Assembly: GCA_964573725.1 (NCBI GenBank)
Contig: CAZNLJ010000005.1
Coordinates: 62,001-126,000 of the forward strand
Direction of reading: 5' to 3'
DNA from: UBA6168 sp964573725
GTDB lineage: Bacteria > Bacteroidota > Bacteroidia > Chitinophagales > Saprospiraceae
DNA length: 64,000 nucleotides
Made by a program: the position numbers and the translations under genes. Under the pieces are notes generated by a model. That model did no database searches. It worked only from the letters and a program-made list of their open reading frames with translations, and was not told the DNA's origin. Positions 1-12,300 of the stretch are shown here, one piece after another (position 1 is the stretch's first letter; the number at the start of each line of letters is the position of its first letter).

Positions 1-71
1 CATGACCAGATTATTAGCTTGAATGTTACAGGGTACAAGGGTGCTCTCCGGAATACCATCGGCACAGTTTG

Positions 72-2000
72 TCACAAGTCACAGGCATCACCGATGCCGT
101 CTCCGTCGGAATCCAGCTGATTGGGATTGTAATGCAAGGGGCAGTTATCGATGGTATTTGGGATGCCGTCCCCATCGGCATCGACGTCGCAGGCATCGCC
201 GTAAATGTCACCGTCAACATTTTCCTGACCAGGGTTGGCCATGAGGACGCAGTTGTCGATGGCATTGGGTACCCCGTCGTTGTCCGCATCCGGGTCGCAG
301 GCATCGCCGAGGCCGTCGCCGTCCACGTCAGCCTGGTCATCGTTCTGAACCAGCGGGCAGTTATCGTTGGCATTGGGTACGTTGTCCCCATCCATATCCG
401 GGTCGCAGGCATTGCCGAACCTGTCGCCGTCCGTATCCAGTTGGTCAGGATTGGCGACACTGACGCAGTTGTCACATAAGTTTCCGATTCCGTCTCCATC
501 GTTGTCTGCTTGGTCCGCATTCGGGACGAGTTCGCAGTTGTCCGTCGTATTGGGCACCCCATCGTTATCGGCATCGGGATCGCAGGCATCTCCCAGGGCA
601 TCATTATCGGCATTGGCCTGGTCATTGGCCACGAGGGGACAGTTGTCGAAGGCATTCGGGATACCGTCGTTATCCCAGTCGTCATCGCAGGCATCGCCGA
701 TTCCGTCATTGTCCACATCCGCTTGGTCTGCATTCAGGCTATCGATACAGTTGTCACAGGCGTTGCCGATACCGTCACCATCGGTATCCGATTGGTCGGG
801 ATTTTGGGCGAGGGAACAGTTGTCGGAGGCATCGGGGATTCCGTCGTCGTCCGCATCGTCGTCATCGGCATTGGGAATGCCGTCGCCGTCCATGTCCGGG
901 TCACAGTCATCACCGATACCGTCCTCATCCAAATCGGACTGGGTGGAATTGTAGACCGAGTTGCAATTGTCGCAAGGGTCGCCGAAACTGTCGCCATCCC
1001 CGTCCTCCTGTTGGCTATTCGGATGTAAGGGACAATTGTCGAAGGCATTCGGTACGCCGTCGCCGTCGATATCATCATCGCATGCATCCCCCAAGCCGTC
1101 ATTGTCGTAATCAAGTTGGTCCGGGTTCGGGTATTCCGGGCAATTGTCGCAGGTATCGCCCAATCCGTCATCATCGAGATCGGATTGGTCGGTGTTGGCG
1201 ATATCCGGGCAGTTGTCGCAGGCATCCCCTTCTCCGTCTGCATCGGTATCCGACTGGGTGGAATTGGCGATGCAGGGGCAGTTATCGGCAAGGTTGGCGG
1301 TTCCATCCGCATCCATATCGGGGGGGACCATGAGGCCGGTCGTTCCGAAGTTGTTCAGGAAGGTGTTGATATTGGAGCCGAGGGCCGCGGAGTCCTCCTT
1401 GACGCAAACAAACCACTCCCCGTTGAGCTCCACTACAAAATACGGGGCCATACTTTTTTCCCCATTGGTAAAATAGACATCGCATACCACCACATGACCC
1501 ATTTCGAAGGCATACGTGAACTTAACGCTCAGTTGGTCTACCAAAGCGATGGAGGCCTGGAAATTGGCGGACAAGGTGCTGTCAGCAAAGAGTGCGGCAA
1601 TGGTTGCCTGGTCGTCGGGCGGATACAGGCTAAGGACTGTTGTCACATCGCCGGTCTTGTAGGCGGCCAACATGGTACAAATTGTTTCGAACGGCGTGCT
1701 GCGTCCGTTGCAGGGGGTTCCGATCTCATTGTCGATCAACCCCGCGGCGGAATCCTGGAAGACCATGCCATCCACGTCATACAAGAAAAGGGAGTCACAG
1801 GCCAAGTGAGCCGGGTCCAGCGACATTGCCAGGGAGTCACGGATAGGGATGCCGATTTGAAAAGCCGATGGCAGGAAAACCGGAAAAGTGTCCGTCAAGA
1901 CGACAGGACCAGGTGCCCCCGAGGCGGTCGCTTGCAGGGTGGAAACCGCCAGCATTATGGAAAGGCCGAATCGTAAGGAAATGGTTCTATTGTTTTTCAT
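72..2000 (-). CDS. Secreted thrombospondin type 3 repeat protein, possibly frameshifted at its C-terminus
   Basis: The protein has about 642 residues. I start it at the ATG at 2000, which opens a signal peptide (basic MKNNRT, then a hydrophobic stretch ending near ATASGA); the reading frame runs further upstream but that extension looks non-coding. Residues up to about 225 form an unrecognised N-terminal domain. The rest is a run of Asp-rich repeats of the type DxDxDGxGDxCDNC, which in thrombospondin type 3 families bind Ca2+ and form stiff extracellular stalks. It is last in a run of minus-strand secreted-protein genes, 53 bases after the previous one. The frame stops in the middle of a repeat (GDACDL then TGA) with no T9SS or other anchoring domain, and another frame stays open to the window edge, so the end may be a frameshift or assembly error. 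The specific role is unknown; an extracellular structural or adhesive role is inferred. Confidence 0.85.
   Translation of the reverse strand: MKNNRTISLRFGLSIMLAVSTLQATASGAPGPVVLTDTFPVFLPSAFQIGIPIRDSLAMSLDPAHLACDSLFLYDVDGMVFQDSAAGLIDNEIGTPCNGRSTPFETICTMLAAYKTGDVTTVLSLYPPDDQATIAALFADSTLSANFQASIALVDQLSVKFTYAFEMGHVVVCDVYFTNGEKSMAPYFVVELNGEWFVCVKEDSAALGSNINTFLNNFGTTGLMVPPDMDADGTANLADNCPCIANSTQSDTDADGEGDACDNCPDIANTDQSDLDDDGLGDTCDNCPEYPNPDQLDYDNDGLGDACDDDIDGDGVPNAFDNCPLHPNSQQEDGDGDSFGDPCDNCNSVYNSTQSDLDEDGIGDDCDPDMDGDGIPNADDDDADDDGIPDASDNCSLAQNPDQSDTDGDGIGNACDNCIDSLNADQADVDNDGIGDACDDDWDNDGIPNAFDNCPLVANDQANADNDALGDACDPDADNDGVPNTTDNCELVPNADQADNDGDGIGNLCDNCVSVANPDQLDTDGDRFGNACDPDMDGDNVPNANDNCPLVQNDDQADVDGDGLGDACDPDADNDGVPNAIDNCVLMANPGQENVDGDIYGDACDVDADGDGIPNTIDNCPLHYNPNQLDSDGDGIGDACDL
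75..1320 (-). repeat. Thrombospondin type 3 calcium-binding repeat array
   Basis: The translated region holds about 13 DNC-type motifs, each following a run such as DxDxDGIGDACD. This is the pattern of thrombospondin type 3 repeats, where the alternating Asp side chains coordinate calcium. Because of the biased codons, long open frames also appear on the opposite strand; these are shadows, not genes. Confidence 0.85.
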
Positions 2001-2053
2001 CTGATGATTCTTGATTTGGGGGGGCCGGGCCAATCGCCCCCATGAAAGAAAAG

Positions 2054-3247
2054 TTACAGGCATCTCTTGGGAACGAGGCCGACCTTGAATTTTTTACTGT
2101 ACAGCGAAACGAACGTGACGCTTCCCTCCAGGTCTGCGGAAAAACAAATGGACGTAGGGTAACTTGCCTGACCGCTGGGCCAACAGAGTTCGAAATCCTG
2201 GTCCGCCGACACATTGCCCAACACAACGCCTTGAACGGTGAGAGCCCCGCTGCCGCAAGGTCCGATGCAACCTGCGATTCCGCCGCCAAAACTCCCTCCT
2301 ATGCCGATCTTAAAGCAGGTATTCACTTGGTTGGTGCAGTCTATTTCTCCCGGCAGGGTGAGGGTTGCCTGACCGGAGACGCCGGCCTGCAAATTGACAT
2401 TCAGGGAGGATGCACCCGGAACGCCGAGGAAGGGGAAGTAGCAGTTCAAACCGGCTGCAATGCCGCCGCTGACCCCATTGATTTTTACGATGTTCTTCAC
2501 ACACTCGGCCGCACCGTCCCCGCAACATTTCTTGCCGGCGGCAGCACTGGTGACCGGCAGGTCGAAGGTGCAGCTGATATCGGGGGCACAGCCGACACCG
2601 ACCGCTGAGGTGACCAGATTCAGCTTTGCACCGATGGATTCCGCTGCATCACAGACCTTGCTGATCATGCCTACCTTGTTGATGTTGAATTGAGAATAGT
2701 TGGCGGAAACCTCAAAATCCTCATCAATGACCGTAATCTTGACCGTTTGCTCCGCCTCGGCTTCGTCGCAGGTGAACTTGACGACCACATCCTCCAGGCT
2801 GGTGGCGCCTTGCAGCGACGAAAACGGGGCCGTCGAAGGCGTGATGGTGATTTCCCCCTTCAGGTCGGGTGGCGTGGTCACGATATCGAAGTCGTTCAAG
2901 CTGAGCGCTTCCCCTTTTTTCCAGCAGCAGCGTTTGGGAGTGACGGTGATGCGTTGGATGCCCTCCACGGTGACCGTCACCTGGTCGGTCCATCTGTTGC
3001 TCAGGTCCTGGGCCACCACGGTGAGGGTATAGGTGGTGGTTTGGGAGGGCATTGCTGTAGGCATCGGCGATTCCGGGTCGCTCAATCCTGTGGCAGGCTC
3101 CCAGAAATAGCAAAAGGAACCATAGCCTGTCGCACCGATCGGCGTGGAGGCACCCGGGCATATCCGCTGGTCCGGACCGGCATCGGCCTGTCCGAATGCC
3201 TGTCCGAACGAAACGGTCGCCATAATGATTAGGAAACGATATTTCAT
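2054..3247 (-). CDS. Secreted protein with N-terminal Ig/PKD-like domain, function unknown
   Basis: 397 residues from the ATG at 3247, chosen because it starts a clear signal peptide (MKYRFLIIMATVSFGQAFGQ). After cleavage comes an Ig/PKD-like segment (about residues 21-95) with the ADAGPDQRICPG opening and a WxPATGLSDP motif, common in large Bacteroidota surface proteins. The remaining ~300 residues are Cys-rich and Gly-rich with no family I recognise; the pairs CC and the many spaced Cys suggest disulphides in an exported protein. It lies 73 bases after the giant gene and 53 bases before the thrombospondin-repeat gene, so the three are probably transcribed together. No T9SS domain is visible at the C-terminus. 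A role at the cell surface or in the medium is inferred from export only. Confidence 0.8.
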   Translation of the reverse strand: MKYRFLIIMATVSFGQAFGQADAGPDQRICPGASTPIGATGYGSFCYFWEPATGLSDPESPMPTAMPSQTTTYTLTVVAQDLSNRWTDQVTVTVEGIQRITVTPKRCCWKKGEALSLNDFDIVTTPPDLKGEITITPSTAPFSSLQGATSLEDVVVKFTCDEAEAEQTVKITVIDEDFEVSANYSQFNINKVGMISKVCDAAESIGAKLNLVTSAVGVGCAPDISCTFDLPVTSAAAGKKCCGDGAAECVKNIVKINGVSGGIAAGLNCYFPFLGVPGASSLNVNLQAGVSGQATLTLPGEIDCTNQVNTCFKIGIGGSFGGGIAGCIGPCGSGALTVQGVVLGNVSADQDFELCWPSGQASYPTSICFSADLEGSVTFVSLYSKKFKVGLVPKRCL

Positions 3248-3320
3248 ATCCTGTATGATTTTGAGTGGGTCGACCGGGGAGGAATCCAATCATGATGCCT
3301 CCGGTGAGTCGCCGTGTTTA

Positions 3321-6300
3321 TCAATCGAGGTCGGGCATCACAATCAGGAAACCGAGGGCTTCCGTGGCCCTGGCATAGACCGTGACGGTTCCTGCCGCCC
3401 CGGCCCGCAACAGTCCTGGCGGGGCGTCCGGTTCCGAAAGCGTTATTTCCAGTTCGACTAGGCCCATCGTCAGGCCATCGGGGTGCAGCGATACCGGCGC
3501 CCCTGCCATGCTGGTCAGGGTGACGACAGGGTCGAGCAGGTCGGAGTCGCCGGTGTTCTGGTATTCTAACCGGACGGCCACCACGTTGTTGGGTCGGGTA
3601 TCGGGTGGATAGATGAGGTTAGTCGCAAGTTTGGGTTCGCTTCCGGGTACGATTCGGAAAGCATTTTCCAGGCTGGCGGTTTCACCGTTGGCTTTAAGGG
3701 CGGTGACATCATAAAGGCCGAGCGGGCGGTTGCGCAGGTCGAAAGTGGCGAATAACCGGGTCGGATCCACATAGTGCACGCCGGAGGGCGGCACGGCATT
3801 CCCGAAACGTTCGAGGATAACCGTCGTGGTGGAGTCGAACTTCGAACCCCTGACCTGTATGGTGGTATGGCCGTTGTTTCCGCCCTGGTTACCGGTGATG
3901 TCCAGGATTTCAAATTCCAGGATATCGGCCAGCAAGGTGATGTCCTGTTGGTCCGCAGCTGTGTTACTGCCGTAAACCAGGAGATAGTAGGTCCCGCCGG
4001 CAAGCGAAGGTACCAGCAGCTGCTGATTGCCGGAGAAAGGCGTGTCGTGCGCATAGTCATGGATGGCACGGGTCGGTGTCATCTCATGGCGCAGGTACAA
4101 CTCGTTGATACCATGAAGCGAGTCGCCGACCAGGCTGATGAGCATGGTCTCCCCCTCCAGCCCGTCCGTCTCGATCCGATAATACACTTCCCGTTCATCC
4201 TGCAGGATATCGGGGGTCGGTGTATCAAAAGGAAGTTCCTGGACGACGACGCTGACCGGGTTGGCGGAAACGGTGGTGTTGTTCAGGTTGTTTCCCTCGA
4301 AAATGTTGTCAAGGATATCCGTGCGGACGATGACAAAGTAACTGCCCTCCTCCACGCCTCGGAGGTCTGCCAACAGGTTCCTGCCCAGCAATTCGCCGGG
4401 TGAGAGGTTGATGTTGGCGTCCAGGACACCCAGCAAGGCATCGTTGACATCCCAAACGTCGTCCTCGGAAAAGAATACGGCTTCTTTCATAACACCCAGA
4501 GCGGGGTTGGCCCCTTGGTTGCGAAGTGTCCAGCTGACGGCTATTTCTTCCCCGGCGGCGGCCATGGGTGGTGCGGCGACATTGAGCACCAACAGGTCGC
4601 TCGGCGGTGGCTGGATGACGAGCGTGCTGGCGGAAGCCGTGTTGTTGTTTTCCCCGTTATGCTCATAGATACCATCGTTGGCATCTGTCTTTGCGATGAT
4701 TACCCGATTGCCGACCTGATTGACCGGGATGTTCAGGGCGATCGTATCCGTGTAGCTGGTACCATTTGCCAGTGGCGTGGTGCGCACCCTTGTCCCGATT
4801 ACGGGATCGGTATTGTCAAGAACCAGGTCCGTACTCAGGTAGAACTTGTCTGTCCAGCTTTGTCCAGCGGTACTGGCATTGCCGTTGTTCTGGACGCTCC
4901 AATAGACGCTGACAGGCTGGCCGGCGAAGGCTTGGGGCGGAAGTGCCAAATTGGAGACGGCCAGGTCGGGGGAAGGTGCAAGGGTAATCACGATTGGCTG
5001 GATGGAACCGGTGCTGTCCGTCCCAGCCTTGACGTTATTGGCCAAGTTGCTGTCATTGTGTTGGGAATTGCGGTCTGTCCTGACAAGCAGGTGATAGGTG
5101 CCTGAAATACCATTGGGAAGACTGGCCGTCCTGTTGGCGGAATAGTTGCCGCCGGCGGCCAGTGGTCCGTTTTGCTGCCGATTTCCCAACAGAATATCCG
5201 AACCGGGATCGAATTGCTGGTCGGTGGAAAGGTAGATGCCGTCATTCCAGCTTGGAACGATGGTGCCGATCGCTGCCTGGTTGGTCACTTCCCAACCGAT
5301 AAGGATATTGCTTCCCGAGTTGGCGGAAGCAGGCCCTTGGACGGCCGTCACGGCCAAGTCCACCGGCGGGTAGCCGGTTACGGTGATGGGGTTGCCGAGC
5401 AAGCGGTTATTGAGCTCCTGGGTGTGTTCATATACCTGGTTTTCCTGGTCCGCTTCCACGAAGAAATAATAGGTACCGGTGCTCAGGGCGACCGGCAGGT
5501 TGACGAGGAAACTTCGGATGTAGGAGGAATCCTGAAGAATAGGCTGGGAGATACCCTCCGTACGCAACAGGATAGCCGTGGCCGGGTTGAAGTTGCTGCT
5601 GCTCGACAGGTAGACCTTGTCCTTCCAGTTCATCCCCACAGCTGGACCGGTACCCCTGTTCATGACCGAATAGGCGACCGGCACGGCGCTGCCGGCTTCG
5701 CCTGCCAGCGCACCGACGAGGCTGACTGGTTCGAAGTCCGGGTAAGGTGAAAGGGTCACGGGTAATGGTATACCCGAAAGGTTGACATTGTTGCCCTCTA
5801 AGTTGTTTTCGTAAACCTGCAAGTCACCGTCCGTATGGACAAAGAGATAATACTGCCCGGAGATGCCGTTGGGCAGGGTGACGCTCGTCGAACGGTTGAT
5901 GCTGTCTCCGGGCAACAAGGTCAAGTTGTTGGCGGGAAGACTGCCGAGCAGGGTCGGACTGCCTGCCAGACCACCGGATGCCGACAGGTAAATCCGGTCG
6001 CTCCAGCTCCTGTTGAGCAATTTGCCGGAACCTGTGTTCTTCACGAGCCAGGTAAGCGTCAGGGTGTCTCCGGAATTGGCGGCAGGAGGTGCCTGGATGT
6101 CGATGACCTGCAGGTCGGGCGTGAGGACTTCCGTGGCATGGCTTGCCCGAAGGCTGTTGTTGCCGTTGAAGGTGTGTTCGAATACCTTGTCGTGTACATC
6201 CGTCCATACATAGGCATAATGATTGCCGGTGATGCCGTCCGGCAGGTTGACAGACTTGGCTTGGGTATACCCTTCGCCCGGCTGCAAATTGATAGGAGCT

Positions 6301-9300
6301 GTAAAAGAGCCCAATGGCAATGCGGTCGAGAAATCCGTCAGGGAGGGGTTTGCGCTCAGGTAGATGCGGTCCGTCCAATACCCGGAGGCGATGGTTCCGC
6401 CGAGGTTCTCCACGGTCCAGGATACCGTCATGGGCTCCATGTTGCTTATGCCGGTTGGAGCGGAAGCTGCCGTAACCTGTAAATCCGGCGGTGGTGTCAG
6501 AATGATGTTGAATGCCGGACTACGACTGGTGTTGTTGTTTTCGTTGGCATGTTCGTATTCATTGTTATACAAATCCGTCTGGACGTAAATGTAATAGGTT
6601 CCGCTGATGCCTTGGGGCAGGTTGGCGGTCAGGTTGAAGGTGTATGTTTCATTGACACCCAGGATTCCATTGAATACGCGGTTTCCGAGCAAGGTGGCTG
6701 TGCTGGTGTTCAGTACATCCGGATTGGTGGAAAGCCAAAGGCGGTCCGTCCAGGCGCCGGACCGGGTGTCGCCGGTCCCCTGGTTTTTCACCGTGACGTT
6801 GAAGGTGACGGGGGTCCCGGAGAAGGCGTTGCCCGGCGGGATGATGAGCGAGGTGAACAAGTCCGGCGGGGGACTGAGTGTCACAGGAACAGCGGTACTG
6901 GCGGCGCTGTTGTTGTTTTCGTCCGATTCCGTGAGATATCCGTAACGGTCAGCAACGAGGAAGAGGTAATAGTTGCCGTTGATACCGTTGGGCAAGGTGA
7001 AGGTCGCCATATTGGAGTAACTGTCCGACACATTCAGTGCACTGAAATTGCCGACCGCTCCCAGGTAGGTGTCCGTTTGATAGTCGAGCACCTGGTCCAC
7101 GGAAAGGTAAACCGCATCCGTCCAGGTGTTCATCTGGGTCGAGCCGGTGCCGATGTTTCCGACCTGCCAGTTGAGGGTGATGGCCTGGCCGGAAAAAGCG
7201 GATACGGGTGCCGTGACCACCGGTATGGTAAGGTCCGGTAAGTTCCTGATCTTGAATTGCTGAACCGGCCCTACGGATGTGCAATAGCTGCTTCTGGCGA
7301 CCACTTGCCAAAGATAGCTCTGTCCGAACTGAAAGAAATTGTTGCCGTTGAAATAATAACTGATTTGGGAAATGCTGCCGGCGGTAGGCTGGGCAGGGGG
7401 ATTCCCGCCCACCGGCCAGATGTACAAGTCATAAAGGGTCGCGTTGGCGGAAGGTGCCCATGAAAAGGTTAATGCACGTGGCAGGTTTTCGATACCATCC
7501 GCAGGTATCATGTTGGTCGGCAACCCGATCGGACCGGTATGGTCGACGAATGCGTACAGGGTGTCGTTGACAGCATTGGTATCGGCGGGAAAGGTCGTCC
7601 AGGCAGCGAATTCATACAGGCCGACGGCCGACAGGTCGGCTTTCGTGGCAAAGCTGAAATCGACTGTACCACCTTCCGGCACCACCAGCGAACCCCCATC
7701 TTCCGACACGGGCGTTGCGCCGTCCAGCGAATAGGCAACGGAAAAGCCGCTGAGCGGGGAGGAGCTGTAATTCTGGATCCGCACGGTAACCGTTTCGGAA
7801 CCGGTCAAGGTGCAAGCGCTGCTCGGCGAAACCAAAAGGGTAATGCCCAGGTCATCCGGGAGGAAACTGATTTCATCGGCACCTACATCGGGATAGGAGG
7901 GGTTTCTGGCTTGCCCGTCTATATCCTGCGTGAGGTCGGCAATCGGAATGCCGATGCTATCCAGTTGTGTCTGCAGGATATGGAGATCCGTGTCCGTGAA
8001 GAACAACGGATCCACAGCCAGGGAGTTGGCATCCTTTCCGCTCAGCGTCCGCCAGGCCGCCAGGTTGCCCGCCGTATATCCCGACCAATGTCCGAGCACA
8101 GGTCCGCTGGTGTGGTAATCGTTGAAATCGCAGGTGCCGATCGGGGAAGCATTGTAGATGTAAGCGGCCGGACCTCCGCCGCTGTTGGCATAAATGTTAT
8201 TGAGGAAGTTCAGGTTGCCGCCCGACCATGAGGTTCGCAAGGCCTGGCTGCCGGCATCCGTGTTATACAAATGGACGTTATTGTTATACAAGTTTTGGAA
8301 ATTGGAGGAGAAGATATCTATGCCGTTGGCATAAACCGTCCCGCCGACCGACACGAAATTGTTGGCGGTCAGCCCGCGGGCGGGGGAAGTCCCGTCGCAG
8401 TAGTATAGCCGGATTCCCGTTCCCGCCAAGCCGGCCACCCGGTTGCCCAGCAAGCGTAGGGCATTGTCGCAGTTCTGCAGGTCCAATCCGATGAAGCTGC
8501 CGTAATTGCTGTTGGACGTAATGTGGTTCCCCTCCACCCTCGGCGCGTTCTGATGGAGCAGTTCAATCCCTTCGTAGTATGGGTTTATGATCTCATTGTG
8601 AAGGAACTGGTTACCTGACTCCAACAGGGAACCGGATTGCCCGGAGAAACGGATGGCCCGGCCGCCGTTTTCGAACCGGTTGTTCCGAATGGTATTGCCG
8701 TTGTCGAGGGAGGCGCTTTCGGAATGGACCGAGAAAATGCTGTTGAAGAAGGGTGCCAGGAAACGGCAATGTTCCACGATGTTCTCATTTGCGCCGTTGA
8801 CAAGTTCAATCATGGAGTTGATGCAGCAGCCGGTGGTCTGGAAGGTCATCCCATGGAAGCTGATGTAATCCGCCCCGTTCAGTTGCACGATGTATTCCGG
8901 GCTGTAATTGCTCAGGTTCCGCAGCTGCACCAAGGTGCTGTCGCCGCTCTCCGAACGGAACTCGATGCGTTTGTCGGGTCCGGCACCGTTCACCTGGTTC
9001 AGGACAAACGTTTCGTCATAATTGCCATTGCGGACCAGGAAGGTCACGGCATCGAGCACCCCACCTTTGTTGAGGACATTGGCGGCGGATGTGAAATCGG
9101 AAAAATCGGGGAAGGCTCCGCCGAGGGTATAGGTTCCGCTGAGTGCGCTGTAGAGCGCTGTCACCGAGAAAGTGTCGTTGGCGGCGTTGTTGTCGACCAC
9201 TCCGTTCGGGAACTGGCTGAAAGCCGTCAGGTTGTGCCCGGTACCGGCGGTGAAGTCATAGTGGCCGACGGGAAAGGTGTCGCGTTCACCCGGCAGCAGG

Positions 9301-12300
9301 GTTCCGCTCCAGAGGTAGGGTGCCTGCAGCAGGCCATTGGCGCGCCATTGCACCGTCGCGGTGCTGACCGGGTTGGCGCCGTTGTTCTTCAACACCACTT
9401 GCACTGGCTGCACCCCGGCTGGGAAGGGAATATCACTGCGGGGGGCGGCAATGTCCGCCACGGATATGTCATCGAATACGATGGGAGAGAACTCATCCGC
9501 CCCGATGTCGGGGGTGGTCGGATGCCGGGGCTCCCCGTCGAAATCCACCGTCACTTCCGGTACCGGGGTGCCGGTATTGTTCAGGTCCACCTCCGAGACA
9601 TGCAGGTCGGTGTTCGACACGAAACCCGGGTCTATGCTGAAGGAGTTCGCATCCTGCCCGGACAGTGTCCGCCAGGCGGCGAGATCCACGGCCTGACTGC
9701 CGTTCCAGTTCCCCAAATTGGCCCCGGTACCTGTCAGCAGATCGTTTTGGTCGGACACCACCCCGCTGCCGCCGCTCTTGAAGATGGCGCGGCCTTTGTT
9801 GGCGGTGACGAATATGTTGTTGCGGATGTTCAGCTCCGAACCGGTGGATACATACAAACCGTAAGTGTTCGGATCGTCGGTACTGCGGTACAACACCGAA
9901 TTGTGGTAGATATCGATACGGTCGCAGATGGAGATGAAAATTCCGAAACCGTCGTTGCCCGTGTTATTGCCCAGGGAAACGAAATTATTGGCGATGAGCC
10001 CCCGCTGGGCACCGGTGCCACCGTAGCAGTAAGTCAGATAGATGCCATGCCCGTCAGGGATCCCGGACAGCAGGTTGCCGGTGACCCGGATGGCATTATT
10101 GCAATTGTCCAAAAATATGGCTTCGTAACTGCTCTGGTCCCAGGTGGTGCTGACCGAATTGTCCGCCACTTCGCAAGCATCCTGATAAGCCAGGTAGATA
10201 CCTCCACCGTATTGATTCGAGAACCTGTTTTCCCGGACGAGGGTACCGGTGCCGAGTTGGGAGGCGGAGCCTAAGTACCACAGGCCGTAAGATCCATAGA
10301 GAAATTTATTGCGTAGGAATTGGTTTTCGTGGTTTCCGGTGGAGGGGGTAAAGACCAAGGCGTAGTTGGTGCTGGTGGTACCGATGTTGCGCCCATGGAT
10401 TTCATTCCCTTCGAAGATATTGTTGTCGGCGCCGTTGCTGAGATCCACGACCCGGGCGAAGCTGGAACCGCCGGCCCGGATGGTCAGTTGTCGGAAACGC
10501 AGCCAGTCGGCCCCGTTTAGCTGGAGGGTGAAGTTTGCGGTGGATACCGTGCTGGCGAATTCGAGTACGACGGCGGTACTGTCTCCCGATTCCGACTGGA
10601 AGGAGATGGTCCGGTCCTCCGAAGCGCCTTCAATGGCCGGTATACTGATTTGTTCGTTATAGGTGCCGTTGCGGACCAGGAAGCTTACGGGGCCGACGAC
10701 CCCACCCCTGGTCAGGGCGGTAACGGCTTCCTGGAAGGAATCGAAATCCGGTGAGCTGCCGCCGATGGTGTAGATACCGGATAGCCCCGCATACAGGTTG
10801 TCAACCGCGGTCGTATCGTTAAGGTTGAGGGTGTCCGGAATGCCGTTGGGCAGGCTTGTCCAGGCCCGGATGGTGTACATTGTGTCCAGCTCGAAAGTGA
10901 AACTGCCCAGTTCCAGGGAATCTGAGGTGGTGCCGCTCGCCAAGCTGCCGGTCCAAGGCAAGGGTGGTTGTGGCTGTCCGTTCACCGACCATTCAAGGAG
11001 GACCGTCTCCAGGGTATCCAGGCCGTTGTTGACCAGGGTCACCTGCACCGGTTGCGAACCGGTGCCGAAAGGCATGACAGGCCGGTCGATGGATACCACA
11101 CCGGCATCCTCCCGGCCGGTGTTGAATTCATCGGCACCAATATCGGGGTAGAGGGTATCACGGACCTGGCCATCTATGTCGACCGAAACTTCCGGCACCG
11201 GAAACGCTTTGCCATCGAGCGCAGCATACTGGGTGTGCAAATCCGTGTTGCTGATGAATAAGGGGTTGATGCTAAGCGAGTTGAGATCCCAGGCTGTCCC
11301 GGATTGCCAAGCCGGCAGGTCGGCATATCCGATTCCTGCCGACAGTCCCAAGACACCACCGGTGGTGTATAGGTCATTGTGGTCGGAAATAGTGATGGCG
11401 CCGGGTGTTTGGGTCACATAGGCGTAACCGCCGGTGGGACTGTATAGGATATTGTTGCGCAACCGGTTGCCGTTCCCGCCGATGTGAAAGAGAGCGGTAC
11501 CGGTCGGACTGGAGGCATTTTGAAGGACACTGTTGTGGTAGATATCCTGATTTTCGCTGTAGTACAAGTATATGCCTTGTGTGGACTGCGTTCCGCCCAC
11601 TTGGATAAAATTGTTGGCGGTCAGTCCACGGTCGCCGGTTGACCACGCATAACAATTATCCAAGGCGAGCCCGATGGTGCCTTGGTTCAGGAAAATCCGG
11701 TTGTGGGTAGTGCGCGGCCGGCCACGACACAGGTATAGCACCAAGCCGTTGTATGAGGAATAGTTGGAGTTGGTGGTGACCCGATTGCCATGGATGAGGG
11801 GCGACAGCAGGTAGCGCAAGGATATACCCCGCTCGTACTGATCCTCGAAGACATTGTTTTCCAGGATTGTACCGACCTCGTTGTTATATCCCAGAAATAC
11901 CCCGTAAGTGCCGTGCCGGATGCGGTTGTTTCGAAGGACCAGGTGGTGGGCGCCCCCCCCATCGGAATAGACCACGGTTCGGTTGAAAGAACCGGTGGAG
12001 GTGGAGGGAACCCCCTGGAGCAGGTTGTTTTCGAACAGCAGGTGCTCGGCACCACCGTTGATGACCACGGCACGACCATAGGTGGGGCCTGTGGCCCGGA
12101 TGGTCAGTTGCCGGAACCGAAGCCAGTCGGCGCCGTTCAGTAAGAGTGTGTAGTTCACGGAACTTAAGGTCGAAATAAAGGTCAGTTCCACCAGGGAACT
12201 ATCGCCGGATTCCGATTGGAAGGTAATGGTCCGGGTGCTGTCTGCGCCGACGATAGGGTTGATGGCCACTTGTTCGTAATAGGTCCCGTTCCGAACTTGA

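Noticed and set aside
72..1320. A CRISPR-like or tandem DNA repeat array
   Set aside because: The repetition comes from protein-level thrombospondin type 3 motifs; unit lengths and sequences vary and there are no spacers between identical repeats.
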